The notes: generated by a model from the letters alone, not told the origin. 13,772 bases of DNA from Phoronis ovalis (GCA_028565635.1 JAOXYB010036196.1:1-13772); one strand, 5' to 3'. Counted from the first letter of the stretch, positions 1 through 8,650 are shown. Translations and numbers: made by a program.

Positions 1-435
1 AGTTGGACTTTAAATAATATATGTTTAAAGAAAATTTGAAAGTATTATTTTATATTATTCATACACACAGAGACGGGGAAAGTGAGGTTTGTATCAAACT
101 GTGATTTACAGTTAAAAAAGATGAAACACTAAACAAGGGGTCACCATCCAATTGATTGATTGATGTTAACGATTTGTTAATGGTTAATCATTTGGTCTTG
201 ATTATTCGTTAATCAATGATTATAAATTATTTTGTGTTAATTATTTTTTCCCAAATCAAATTATAAAACCCAGCCCAGTCAAAAAAGGTCTCTATAGGTT
301 CCCAAAAGCGGAAATCCATTTGTCTCTCTTTTATTTGTCTTCCTTTTTCGACTGTGACTCTTACACTATTACATTGACTGAAAATAAATGTGCCATGTTG
401 TACAGTGTACTCTTATTTATAAATCTAAATTACAG
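1..435. other. Gene-free AT-rich stretch at the left edge
   Basis: No coding signal is visible. Between about 150 and 260 the DNA is dense in TTAAT/ATTAA words, with several quasi-inverted copies of GTTAAT and ATTAAC, which could bind homeodomain-type factors or may just be AT-rich sequence. Around 310-350 there is a pyrimidine-rich strand. No function can be assigned. Confidence 0.5.
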
Positions 436-726
436 GCCTTCCTAACCAGCGTGGGTGGACTCGAATCGCCAATCCGAATACGCGTACCTGTTTCATACTA
501 CTCAAACGCTGTTTCCGGGTTTCGCACTGGCATTTCTGTCACTCGAACTGCCATTTCCGCGTGCTCTGTTGTTCGAGTCTCCGGAATTTCCTTTTGAGTT
601 TCCGGAAATATGTTTAATCTGGATTGACAGTTCGAGTTTACACTGGTTAAGGCTGAATAAGAAAAGAATAAACATATTGAAAATCTCTTTTTCAAATTTT
701 AGATTGAATTTCGAATTTTCGAAAAT
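436..726 (+). other. GC-richer island with splice-like borders, possibly a non-coding exon or old repeat
   Basis: This block is clearly richer in G, C and CpG than its surroundings. It is preceded by TTACAG (an acceptor-like end at 435) and followed by GTAAGT at 727-732 (a consensus donor). The frame starting at 436 is open only to a TGA at 595, and the other forward frame starting at 455 runs to 730; neither translation resembles a family I recognise. The stretch around 520-575 contains two imperfect copies of an ACTGSCATTTC word. It could be an untranslated exon, a long non-coding RNA exon or a degraded repeat. Confidence 0.25.
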
Positions 727-732
727 GTAAGT

Positions 733-1947
733 AAAACAAATTCGTTACAAACTTGAGTATTTGTCATCAATGTTTTTGCTAATTTCATATGTTTACAAAA
801 AAAAAATGGTTTAACAAGCCAAAAACACATTTTGTATCGATTTGAGTAACTCTGTAGTTTAATTTTACAACCTTCCAAAGCATACTAACTGTTTGAAAAT
901 ATATTTCTATTTGTTTCTAACAATGTTGGAATCACGTCTTTGTGGTGTCTGGACAACCAATAAAATATGTTTAACTCCAAAAAAATATAGCTCCAAACAT
1001 GCTTTCAACTCAAAATAAAATAGTTTTCCTACTTTGTAAATAGACTGGACTCTTTTAGTTTGTACCATTGAACATTTTTTTTTACTCAAATTGCCTAAAG
1101 TGATGATAAATTATACTTCTTCAACATATATGTAGTCTTATTTAAATGTTGATAGTACGATGCCCTAAAATACCAATTTTGTATATTTCTATTTTTAGTA
1201 CTAATAATCATCGATTTTTTGATAGAACTGTTATAAATGACGAAATATTATGAGTAAAATTATCAACATTGTCTGATGAGGACATACTACTTTGCAAACT
1301 GTAAGGTTAATGAACATGTTTGTCATTAGCTTTAGCTATATTTCCTGTTGTGTTTTACTATTGTCACCATTTTTTAAGTGGTTAAAGCTTTCTTAATTAG
1401 GACGTTTTTTTCTGACAATTGCCACTAGTGAAATTTCATAAAAACTAGGATGTGCTTCGTTTTCTGTGAAATTGATTCTTTTTCCTTAGATAATATATAC
1501 CGTATTAAAGTTTCTTTTGAAGAATTGAACTACTTCATTGTCCAAAACATTCAGTTCTATTTCATGATAAACTTACCTAGTTCATTTCCTCTCATTGTTA
1601 TACTAAATCTTCTGGAAATGAATCTGTAAATACGTTATACACTTTATTTGTAACTTTAACCCGTGTTGTCATTTATATAATATAAATGTGTTATTCTAGT
1701 GTTTACACATGCTTGAAATAATTAAATGTATGTTTGCATCATAGGTAGAAAAACCTTGCAGACATGTTTTGTCCACGATCAGCTGTGACGAACACAATGC
1801 GTTGCCGTAATTAGATAAAGTGTATTTTGGTAAAGTGTTGATGGTCAAGATGCTTACCAAGAATTTGGATCCATAATGAATATGTGATATCCTTTATTGG
1901 ACTGAAAAATATCCCTCTAATACAGTTCAATACAACACCCACACTTT
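733..1947. other. AT-rich intergenic DNA, nothing recognised
   Basis: Short open frames here are what chance gives in AT-rich DNA. I see no signal peptide, cysteine pattern, splice-bounded exon or RNA gene. Confidence 0.5.
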
Positions 1948-2175
1948 CGCGACTATTCGGTGATCGTTTCATAAAATATATCCGGTTTCATGTCTATATA
2001 CATTCTTTGGTTTTTAACGATGTGACCGGATTTGTTTCGATTACTGACCGGTTCAAAACAATAAATCCCGTTTAACACCTATATAAATTCGGTTATTGAA
2101 CGATGTGACCGGATTTGTTTCGATCACTGACAGATTCATAAAAATGAATCCGGTTTCATGTCTATATAATCATTA
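1948..2175. repeat. Tandem repeat, about 84-bp unit, about 2.5 copies
   Basis: The word CGATGTGACCGGATTTG occurs at 2018 and again at 2101, and CCGGTTTCATGTCTATATA occurs at 1982 and at 2150, with a diverged middle copy (CCGTTTAACACCTATATA) at 2068. Spacings of 82-86 bp define a unit of about 84 bp. Each unit carries a GTTTCGATYACTGAC segment and a CTATATA word. Copies differ at scattered bases, so the array is not recent. Function is unknown; it may be a satellite fragment or the internal part of a repeat family. Confidence 0.75.
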
Positions 2176-2547
2176 GTTGTGACTCACCTCCGTATCTATA
2201 AATAAAAATCATAGTTTGATATATTAACTTTCCATAAGTTTTGCCAATCATGTCTTATTCAATGCCATTTCTTTTAGAATCATGTGTGCCCTTCTTGTAT
2301 TTTAACGAACACGCGTGTTAACCTTTTGTTCCGCATTTATATATCCTAGATTAAATGTACTTACTGTTTGACTATAAAAATATAATATATTTATATTATT
2401 AAAACATTTTGATTGTTTTTGATATTAGTGCCTGTACGACCTTAAAATAGATAACTAATTATAATTTTAATTGCATTGGCAGATTTCTTTTACTAAAGGA
2501 ATTCCCGTAATGACAATGGGTTTTTACACCAGTTATCTTTTTGTTCT
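2176..2547. other. AT-rich intergenic DNA upstream of the TNFR-like gene
   Basis: No exon or repeat is recognised here. Confidence 0.45.
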
Positions 2548-2558
2548 GGGAAAAACCC
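2548..2558 (+). promoter_or_regulatory. kappaB/Dorsal-like motif upstream of the TNFR-like gene
   Basis: GGGAAAAACCC fits the loose invertebrate Rel/Dorsal form GGG-W(n)-CCM with n=5. It lies about 330 bp before the start codon of the receptor gene. A single short motif in AT-rich DNA is weak evidence on its own. Confidence 0.25.
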
Positions 2559-2736
2559 ACACTACGATATACAAGATCCGGTTTGAATCTACCCGTGGTC
2601 AATATTCGTACGTGATCTCGGTACCGTTTTAATCACAGAATTTTAACGACAGGATTGGCAGGACTATTATGAAATAAAAACAAATCAGTAAAGAGGTTTC
2701 AGCTATTAGTCAGCAGAAAAAGACACAGTTATGATG

Positions 2737-2754
2737 TATATAGTGACTCAGTCG
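2737..2754 (+). promoter_or_regulatory. Possible core promoter: TATATAG, AP-1 site and TCAGTC initiator-like word
   Basis: TATATAG (2737-2743) is followed directly by TGACTCA (2744-2750), a perfect AP-1/TRE heptamer, which runs into TCAGTCG, similar to an initiator. The start codon is about 130 bp downstream, which would allow a short 5' UTR. The real transcription start is not known; the TATA-like word may be coincidental. Confidence 0.3.
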
Positions 2755-2815
2755 TACAGACAGTGATCACAAATGTTAAGTTTGTCACAATTTTCCCTGA
2801 GGATAAAATCTTCGT

Positions 2816-2846
2816 GAAGTCGGTTCAACATATAGGTGCCGACTTC
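2816..2846 (+). repeat. Inverted repeat in the probable 5' UTR
   Basis: GAAGTCGG (2816-2823) and CCGACTTC (2839-2846) are exact reverse complements with a 15-nt loop, and end 38 bp before the start codon. If transcribed, they would form an 8-bp hairpin; as DNA they could be a palindromic protein site. Confidence 0.4.
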
Positions 2847-2884
2847 GATATAAGCAGATGTAAATCAACGTGTTCATACCAAAG

Positions 2885-2926
2885 ATGTTCATAAAAATGT
2901 TCAGCCTATTTCTGTTTCTTGCTTTG
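2885..2926 (+). CDS. TNFR-like gene exon 1: start codon and signal-peptide core
   Basis: Encodes 14 residues, Met-Phe-Ile-Lys-Met followed by a run of Phe and Leu, and ends in phase 0 at a consensus GTAAGT donor. The hydrophobic stretch continues into exon 2, so the signal peptide is split by intron 1 (564 bp). Confidence 0.75.
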
Positions 2927-5900
2927 GTAAGTTATTGTTTAACTAATTAGTTTTGATTACTGTAAACACTATCTCTAACAACATTGACAATTTATTCACG
3001 AATTTCACACGCGCTTAATTTTTTTTTTTTTTGTAAAATACGGAGACAATTACAGTTTTATAATCACTGCACTGAAAATGCTGCGATTGTATCTAAAATA
3101 CTATCGTAGAATCTAATTGAGTATTAACATTCCCGGCGCCTCGATTTCTCCCTACAAAGTTTCACGGATTTGGCTCGTGTACAGAGTTATATCTGATTAT
3201 GTCGTATGATAAATGGTTAATCAAATTACGATGGTTTGTAATATATGATAATTTTCTAATGGAGTTTTGGACATGGCATGTTATAAGCATGGTATTCTCC
3301 CTATAGCATATATGGTTGTCCTTTTAATCAATCTGCCCTAGTTATTTAAGCCTGATACATAATAGGTCAGAAATACAAAAATATAAAGGTATGAAATAAA
3401 ACCTTACAAATAGATTAACTATATATAGAAGTTAAGAACTGATGACCTTTGGCATTGTGCACTCAAACCGTACCAATTTATCCATTTTAGGTCATACTGG
3501 TGGGAGTGGCAACCTGTACTCCTAAATGTAGAACTACCCAGAGGTTTAATCAGCCACATATCTTGTTTGAAACGTTCAGAAATAGGGAAACTGGCAAACG
3601 TGGATGTCCAAAAGGTAGGTTTATAAATGTTTTACTTGTAATGCTCCATCTTTAGCAGGGTTTTAGCCAGGAATGAAAAGTTACCAGTCATTTAGTATAT
3701 TTAAAATTTCTTTATCAGTCATGTATCTAAGCGTGGCTCTGCCACCGCGCGAGGGCTGGAGGCTCGAGCAGGGGTTTCCAAGGGGGGATGTGCCCCCCTA
3801 GTCATGGCCGGGGTCCAGGGGCCGCCTTAGGCCCCTGGAAGCCCAGCTATTTTCATCCCCTTTGGTGGCTTCTCTAAGCTCTCCTCTAAGCTTTTTCCTC
3901 AGTTTTACATGTATTAAAAAGAAAATAGTTTGGATGACTATTTTCTTTAGGACACTAAAATGGAAACTCACAAATTCATTTCTGAGAATAAAGAAAAATG
4001 TAGAGAGAAGCCATCTATAATACTAACAATATCTATCATCAATAATATTTTTTCTGTGCAGGGAACCTGCACAGCCAAAATTTTTGACCGTCAATTGAAA
4101 ATTATATCCCGTCATTTGACGGGATGGCGGGTCCTGGCTAAAACCCTGATCTCTAGACTCGCATTAGATTTATGAATCATACTGATTTGTGACAATGGGA
4201 ACTTGCATGATGTATTAAAATTAAAGTAGGGAGTGTTGAGGGTCACCTTACATATGTAAATACCCCATAAATACAGTGTTTAATGCGATAGGAGACTGAA
4301 GTATTTATATTACAAAACACTTAATGATAACACACTGTCCCTTACTAGTAATAACGGTGTTACTGTATTAGTTTAGTTACACTTATGATTTTGCCACGGC
4401 TTTATAGTATCTCTTTTATCCATACGAGTTCCACGGTACCAAGCTACAATAATAATTACACCTTGATGTATGATGTCTAGCTTTCAAGCAACAAGTGGTG
4501 TCTCTCATATGTTACCATGTGCGTGTATGTTACATATGCCTACTAGTAAACAATACTAATTACTTTTTTTTCGTAACTGTACGTTTATGAAAATAATTTG
4601 AATATTTTTAAACAACATTCCTTGATTTTCGGCAATGGCCAAATAAGAAGCGTGTTGTTAATGATGCGTCTACATTTATATATTTAGTCTGTGTATGTTA
4701 TATATATATTTTATATCATGCTAATATAATCCATCTACATGCATCTTTTGTTATTCATATTTATACTTGGCAGTCTGAATATTAACCTTTGTATTATGAA
4801 TGTATATGTTATTATTATATTTAGACTTGACTTAGTCTGAACTTTAACCTTTGTATTATGAATGTACATGTTATTTTTAAACTGATACGTTTCCACTTAC
4901 ATTGCCTGAAGTGTTGATGTTATTTTTTTTTTCCAACTGTGACGTAAAGAAGATGTCCATAATTCCAATTTTATATATTTCTATTGTCGTTACTAAAAAT
5001 GATTAATGTATTAATAGTATGTTATTAATGAAGAAATAAAAGTAACATTTTCAAAAATGATCTAGCAATATTTTGAATCTTCATATACCTAGTCGTTCAG
5101 CCTATATTAGGTTATATCATATCCATACATTCATTTTTATCTTTTATTTAAATAAAAAATGTAGCTTTTACAACTTAGGCAATTTTGATTTTAGTATAAT
5201 ATGTACAAAGTACTTAATATATGTATGAAATTAAAGTATATTTGTACATTGAAATGGTTAGCCTGCATATTATGGTGGGTTTACATATTCAAATCTATTC
5301 GTGTTTTTGAAACGCACAACTTCGCATGCATGCATCTTTATTTAAATTAATATATATTCTATAAGCTATTTACCGTACAAACTATCTTGTTCGTGTATCT
5401 ACCTGTTGCTACGCTGTTTAGCCACCACCTTGTTCAAAAGTATCTAGCTCGATTTGTATCAGATCCTGTGACTATAAAACAGGTAACACTTTAAAAAAGG
5501 GTTAATATATAGTTTTTAAAATATGAAGCGATACAATTATTTAACGCTACAATTTATAGTACAAATTTAGTATTTTTTTATTTATTGTGTAGGGTATCAT
5601 GTATGTAAACAAAGCGGGACTAACATGTGCGAATCGTGCGGAAGTCATGGATTTCAACCATACTTTAACTACGAATATGATAACTGCAGACAGAGGTACA
5701 GTAAAGACAAAGTGTTAACAAATACTTGTTTAATTTACTGCTTTAAATAAGAATCCACGTGAACATTTTGAAACAATAAACATGCGAAATAAGCTATACT
5801 AGTAGATTATAATTTCGTAGTACCGTAAGCTGACAATTTGATCTGAACACCTCCGGGTGAACTTATTTAAATATTAATACAATGTCACTTCCGTTTTTTG

Positions 5901-7285
5901 TGAATACATGTTTGTTGATTTCATTTGTTTGTTTTCTATTCTTAAAAGGACAATCTGTGTATCCCGTTATAATATGGAGCTCATGTTCCCTGGAAATAAA
6001 ACCCACGACGCCATCTGCCGTTGTATACGTGACCATGTAAAATACAGCAATGATGATACGACGTGCATACCTGGAGTCTGTCCTTACGAGAGAGACGGTA
6101 AGTACTAAGGATCCATGTTAGCATTGCATATGTAGAATTTGACCAGCATTGCATTTCGGTCCACCTAATGATCGGTCACATAATCAAATTAATGTTTGCA
6201 CTGAATGGAGCACCGTCGTTTTTCATCCGCTATTACCGATTGAATATTGCGACAAACATCAGTGTTGTATTGACATAGACATAGAAACAGCCTCTTTAGC
6301 TGTTACTACGAATCACCTGCCTGCAGTGCTTTATGCTCACGCCTTTGCCAATAGGAGCAACAAAGCACATTTACATACTGAAATGTAGGGTGCGAAACGT
6401 AAGCCTTTAGCAGAGCCACCTGGTAGAATAACATGTTAAGACTGATCCATTTTAATTGCAGATAGGGGGAACTGTATTAAGCAGCCAGAACACGTAGATA
6501 GCATCCAAAATGGTGAGTTTTGATCGCATAATAGTTGCCCTAAAGTTAGAATTAAACGGATACACCGTACAACACATCTATTCTTCGGTGTAGACTAAGT
6601 TTGGTGGGGGGGGGGGGGTATGCAACAATTATTTTCAGTTTGATACCAAAGGTTTTAAGAAGTTGTTGTTCTTAGTGATAGTAGATTCAATGTATTAATT
6701 GTTTTTTTTAACACAAATAACAGTATATATCTTTTATCATTTTACTCCTTTGACTAATCGGATGCCGTCGTAAGTAAATTTAGGTTATTGTACGGAGATA
6801 CTGCATCAAACCAAATACATAGCATGATTTTGCATGTAAAGCCTAGGGATTTGTCTATTTTGTTTTTGTAAGCAGTTAAATTAATTAGTCTATTAGTGTC
6901 AACTCACACCCGTGGTGACAATATAATTATATTATATACTGTCATATGCCAATATGTCTAAATCCATATTTTGTTTCTCTTCACTCTTATAGCGTCTAAT
7001 AATCACGGACATATCATTGGAGAACTTACCCTTGTTATGATTTATGAATGTCAATCGCGACTGAACTATGATGATTACTATGTACTGCCATATTTCTTTA
7101 ATGTTACCTATTGTGTTGTAGACTTTAGTATTGGTGCAACACACCAGATAGAAACAGATTTGACAGTACAGTCACGCACAACAGGTACCACCGTCGTGGT
7201 TGAAGAAAGAAATCACGGAATTCGAGTTGTCGGGAGTTCTCTTATCTTGTGTTGGGTTACCTGCTTCTTATCGTTTATCTACTAA
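2885..7285 (+). CDS. TNF-receptor-superfamily-like secreted or GPI-anchored protein, six exons
   Basis: Joined exons 2885-2926, 3491-3614, 5593-5695, 5949-6097, 6462-6512 and 6993-7285 give 762 nt with no internal stop (253 residues); every intron is GT-AG and all phases agree (0, 1, 2, 1, 1). Residues 1-21 form a signal peptide. Residues 53-115 match the TNFR cysteine-rich pattern: a C-P-K-G opening, CESC at 68-71, a GFQP-type loop, C87 and C93, then NKTHDAICRC at 106-115. Further cysteines at 129, 134 and 144 suggest a partial third repeat. Exon 6 is an unrecognised domain ending in a hydrophobic tail (about 240-253) with no cytoplasmic segment, fitting GPI attachment. N-glycosylation sequons occur at N106, N156 and N193. 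Family knowledge: such receptors bind TNF-type ligands outside the cell. With no death domain or TRAF-binding tail, a decoy or co-receptor role is inferred. The start has A at -3; an in-frame ATG at 2897 is an alternative. Confidence 0.8.
3491..3614 (+). CDS. TNFR-like gene exon 2: end of signal peptide and first cysteine-rich part
   Basis: Follows a TTTTAG acceptor and ends at GTAGGT in phase 1. It finishes the signal peptide (likely cut after A21, in a GVA-TC context) and encodes C23, C27 and C53. The segment between C27 and C53 is basic and cysteine-free, so the first cysteine-rich repeat is atypical at its start. Confidence 0.75.
3813..3840. repeat. GC-rich hairpin inside the hAT-like element
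   Basis: CCAGGGGCC (3815-3823) and GGCCCCTGG (3830-3838) are exact reverse complements with a 6-nt loop, extendable by a T-A pair. A GGGGGG/CCCCCC pair (3782-3787 and 3793-3798) lies just before it. Strong stems of this kind are common inside miniature elements. Confidence 0.7.
3918..3948. repeat. 12-bp inverted repeat inside the hAT-like element
   Basis: AAAGAAAATAGT (3918-3929) and ACTATTTTCTTT (3937-3948) are exact reverse complements separated by 7 nt. This is a third hairpin of the element, AT-rich in contrast to the preceding ones. Confidence 0.75.
4106..4125. repeat. Subterminal palindrome of the hAT-like element
   Basis: ATCCCGTCA and TGACGGGAT flank a 2-nt centre, and a related CCGTCAATTGA word lies at about 4088-4098. 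Repeated subterminal motifs near one end are typical transposase-binding sites in hAT elements; that role here is inferred. Confidence 0.6.
4157..4749. other. AT-rich intron 2 sequence
   Basis: Part of the 1978-bp intron 2 of the TNFR-like gene. No exon or repeat is recognised. Confidence 0.45.
4750..4875. repeat. Tandem duplication, about 62-bp unit, two copies
   Basis: AACCTTTGTATTATGAATGTA occurs at 4784 and again at 4846, and AGTCTGAA and TTAT..TATATTTA words precede each copy at the same spacing. The duplication lies in intron 2 of the TNFR-like gene and is slightly diverged. Confidence 0.75.
4876..5592. other. AT-rich 3' part of intron 2
   Basis: No coding or repeat signal. The intron ends with a TTTATTGTGTAG acceptor before exon 3. 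Confidence 0.45.
5593..5695 (+). CDS. TNFR-like gene exon 3: core cysteine-rich repeat
   Basis: Phase 1 in, phase 2 out at GTACAG. It encodes residues 56-89 with C60, C68, C71 and C87. The order Cys-x(7)-Cys-x-x-Cys, then an aromatic-rich loop with Gly-Phe-Gln-Pro before C87, is the join of two TNFR repeats: C68 closes the first and C71 opens the second. A second possible donor, GTAAAG at 5701, would not keep the frame with exon 4. Confidence 0.8.
5949..6097 (+). CDS. TNFR-like gene exon 4: end of second repeat and partial third repeat
   Basis: Starts after TTCTTAAAAG and ends at a consensus GTAAGT. It encodes residues 91-139 with C93, C113, C115, C129 and C134. The segment NKTHDAICRC corresponds to the T-x-x-D-T-V-C-x-C end of a canonical TNFR repeat and carries the glycosylation sequon N106. 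Where TNFR repeats usually have a cysteine just before this segment, there is Gly105. Confidence 0.8.
6098..6461. other. Intron 4 of the TNFR-like gene
   Basis: 364 bp, GTAAGT to TTTAATTGCAG. An open frame at 6149-6388 (79 codons) lies wholly inside it and resembles nothing. It is not needed to keep the frame between exons 4 and 5. Confidence 0.6.
6462..6512 (+). CDS. TNFR-like gene exon 5: short linker exon
   Basis: 51 nt, phase 1 on both sides, between TTAATTGCAG and GTGAGT. It encodes residues 141-156 with C144. Being symmetrical in phase, it could be skipped without breaking the frame. The junction with exon 6 creates the N156-A-S glycosylation sequon. Confidence 0.65.
6606..6618 (+). 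repeat. Run of 13 G in intron 5
   Basis: An uninterrupted G homopolymer in an AT-rich intron, 94 bp after exon 5. Its length is probably variable between individuals and uncertain in the assembly. Confidence 0.85.
6993..7285 (+). CDS. TNFR-like gene exon 6: unrecognised extracellular domain and C-terminal anchor
   Basis: Enters in phase 1 after TTCACTCTTATAG and ends at TAA (7283-7285). It encodes residues 158-253. The body has alternating hydrophobic residues suggestive of beta strands, an aromatic stretch rich in Tyr and Phe, two cysteines (C176, C197) that may pair, and the sequon N193-V-T. The last 14 residues or so are hydrophobic (Leu, Ile, Cys, Trp, Phe) and end the protein. A GPI omega site near N230-G232 followed by a short spacer is possible. 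A tail-less membrane span is the alternative. I recognise no family for residues 158-236. Confidence 0.75.
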
Positions 7286-7543
7286 GATGACATGATAAAG
7301 ATAACATTAGTTACTAAAATATGGCTGGTTAACATGGATGAACCAATTCTCTGCAAGTAACTTTGCAACGTCCTACTGCATGGGGAATAGACAAGGAACA
7401 CACCTGACCCAAAAGATTGTTTAAAGGCAACTTTCCGTTAGAAATGTTGGAGCATGAAAAAGCCAAAATCATAAGTCAAAACTCATGTGCTAAACGTAAA
7501 TCGGGAAAACCAACGCATGCGTTCCCTATGCTGCAACATTGTT

Positions 7544-7549
7544 AATAAA
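7544..7549 (+). terminator. Possible poly(A) signal of the TNFR-like gene (proximal)
   Basis: AATAAA, 259 bp after the stop codon. A second AATAAA at 7644-7649 is followed by TG-rich sequence (7665-7700), so the distal signal is at least as likely to be used. Confidence 0.4.
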
Positions 7550-7659
7550 TGTATTCCAGTAAGAAAGGCATAACGATAGCGTTAATTATTGTTTACTAAC
7601 TATAAGTGAATGACGACTTTAAAAAGCATTATATGGGTTGCGGAATAAAACCTTTTGAC

Positions 7660-8640
7660 ATATATACATGTGTACAGTCTGTCATCAGTCCGTATATGTA
7701 TGCAATTCGCGTTTAACAGCAGCAGTATGTTAACGGAGCTACCACATTGGAGTTTATATGATCAATACTTATTTGAAAAAGTACGAAAATACTTGTTATT
7801 CTTCTTTACGTTACTGTAAAATAAGATCAAGCATGTTTCAGGCCCTAAGACGGTCTTGGAAATTTTAACAAATTATAAAATGGTATTCCATAGTTGCACA
7901 TTTTCTTCTCCCCAAACACCTTATATTGCCATAATAAATTACCTGAGAAGAACGCCACACAAGATTGGTTCAAGGAACAATAAGTCATGCTGTCAATTAG
8001 AAGTACGAATTGTCTCCAACGCTAATTGATAACCTACATGCATAACAAAAGTGTTAGCTTTGTCCAATAAAAACAACTTAGTTATATGTATGTAAAATAA
8101 ATTTTGACTTTTACAATTTTTTTGTAATATGCGAAATATGTTTTTATGTAAAATTTTAACCGAGGCGACTTAGATGTATGGATGGGTAAGGAAAGGGAAG
8201 CTGACATTTGCAAACAGTCACAATTTATTTGATCTACCTGTAACTAAATTGTTTTTACTGGATCATGAATTCGATAGCATTTTCAATTTGATAGAAATGC
8301 ATTACTTAACAAGTACAATTCGTTAGTCTGATAAGTTCAATAATGCGTTAGAACACGGGGATCCGAGATTCGTTTAAAGAATATTATCGAGATTAACGAA
8401 TTCAAGTATGGATTTAAGATTTGTTTGGGTACTTTCTTCCCAAAGTTATTCTTAACTTAAAAAATGGAATCTTGCTAAGTATATCAATTTAACCTGAGTA
8501 ATAATGACAAGAAAAACAGTGAGAGCAAACCAATAACAAATGTCGGCAAGACATGTAGGACATATAGAACGATCGATGGTAGAACGTTGCGTGGGAACTA
8601 TTCCAGTAAGCTTGGGTCCTTTGCGAAGAAACATAGGAAA
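7660..8640. other. Intergenic DNA between the TNFR-like gene and the FReD remnant
   Basis: No gene is recognised. A minus-strand open frame (8634-8452) encodes a hydrophobic segment, but it has no start context, splice pattern or family match that would support it. Confidence 0.4.
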
Positions 8641-8650
8641 TTTACGTATT

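Larger units (their letters stand above)
3648..4156. mobile_element. Non-autonomous hAT-like DNA element in intron 2, with target-site duplication
   Basis: The element proper is 3656-4148 (493 bp). Its ends are perfect 17-bp inverted repeats, CAGGGTTTTAGCCAGGA at 3656-3672 and its reverse complement at 4132-4148. It is flanked by ATCTTTAG (3648-3655) and ATCTCTAG (4149-4156), an 8-bp target duplication with one mismatch. The CAGGG terminus and an 8-bp duplication of TCTAG-like sequence are established hallmarks of hAT transposons. There is no transposase frame; the 71-codon open frame at 3960-4175 resembles nothing. The core is GC-rich and full of hairpins, unlike its AT-rich host intron. The mismatch in the duplication suggests an old insertion. 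Confidence 0.85.

Noticed and set aside
498-695. Minus-strand frame with repeated Pro-Glu-Thr words
   Set aside because: The repetition comes from quasi-repeated TTTCCGG words in the DNA; no start, splice or family evidence supports coding.
1948-2175. CRISPR array
   Set aside because: The copies are head-to-tail tandem units without distinct spacers, and the host is a eukaryote.
3960-4175. Open frame of 71 codons
   Set aside because: It lies almost wholly inside the hAT-like element, crosses its right end and has no transposase similarity.
6149-6388. Open frame of 79 codons inside intron 4 of the TNFR-like gene
   Set aside because: Exons 4 and 5 join in phase without it, it has no matching acceptor and donor, and its translation resembles nothing.
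8452-8634. Minus-strand 60-codon frame with a hydrophobic, membrane-like stretch
   Set aside because: No family match, start context or splice sites; AT-rich DNA readily gives hydrophobic frames, and a plus-strand frame of similar length overlaps it.
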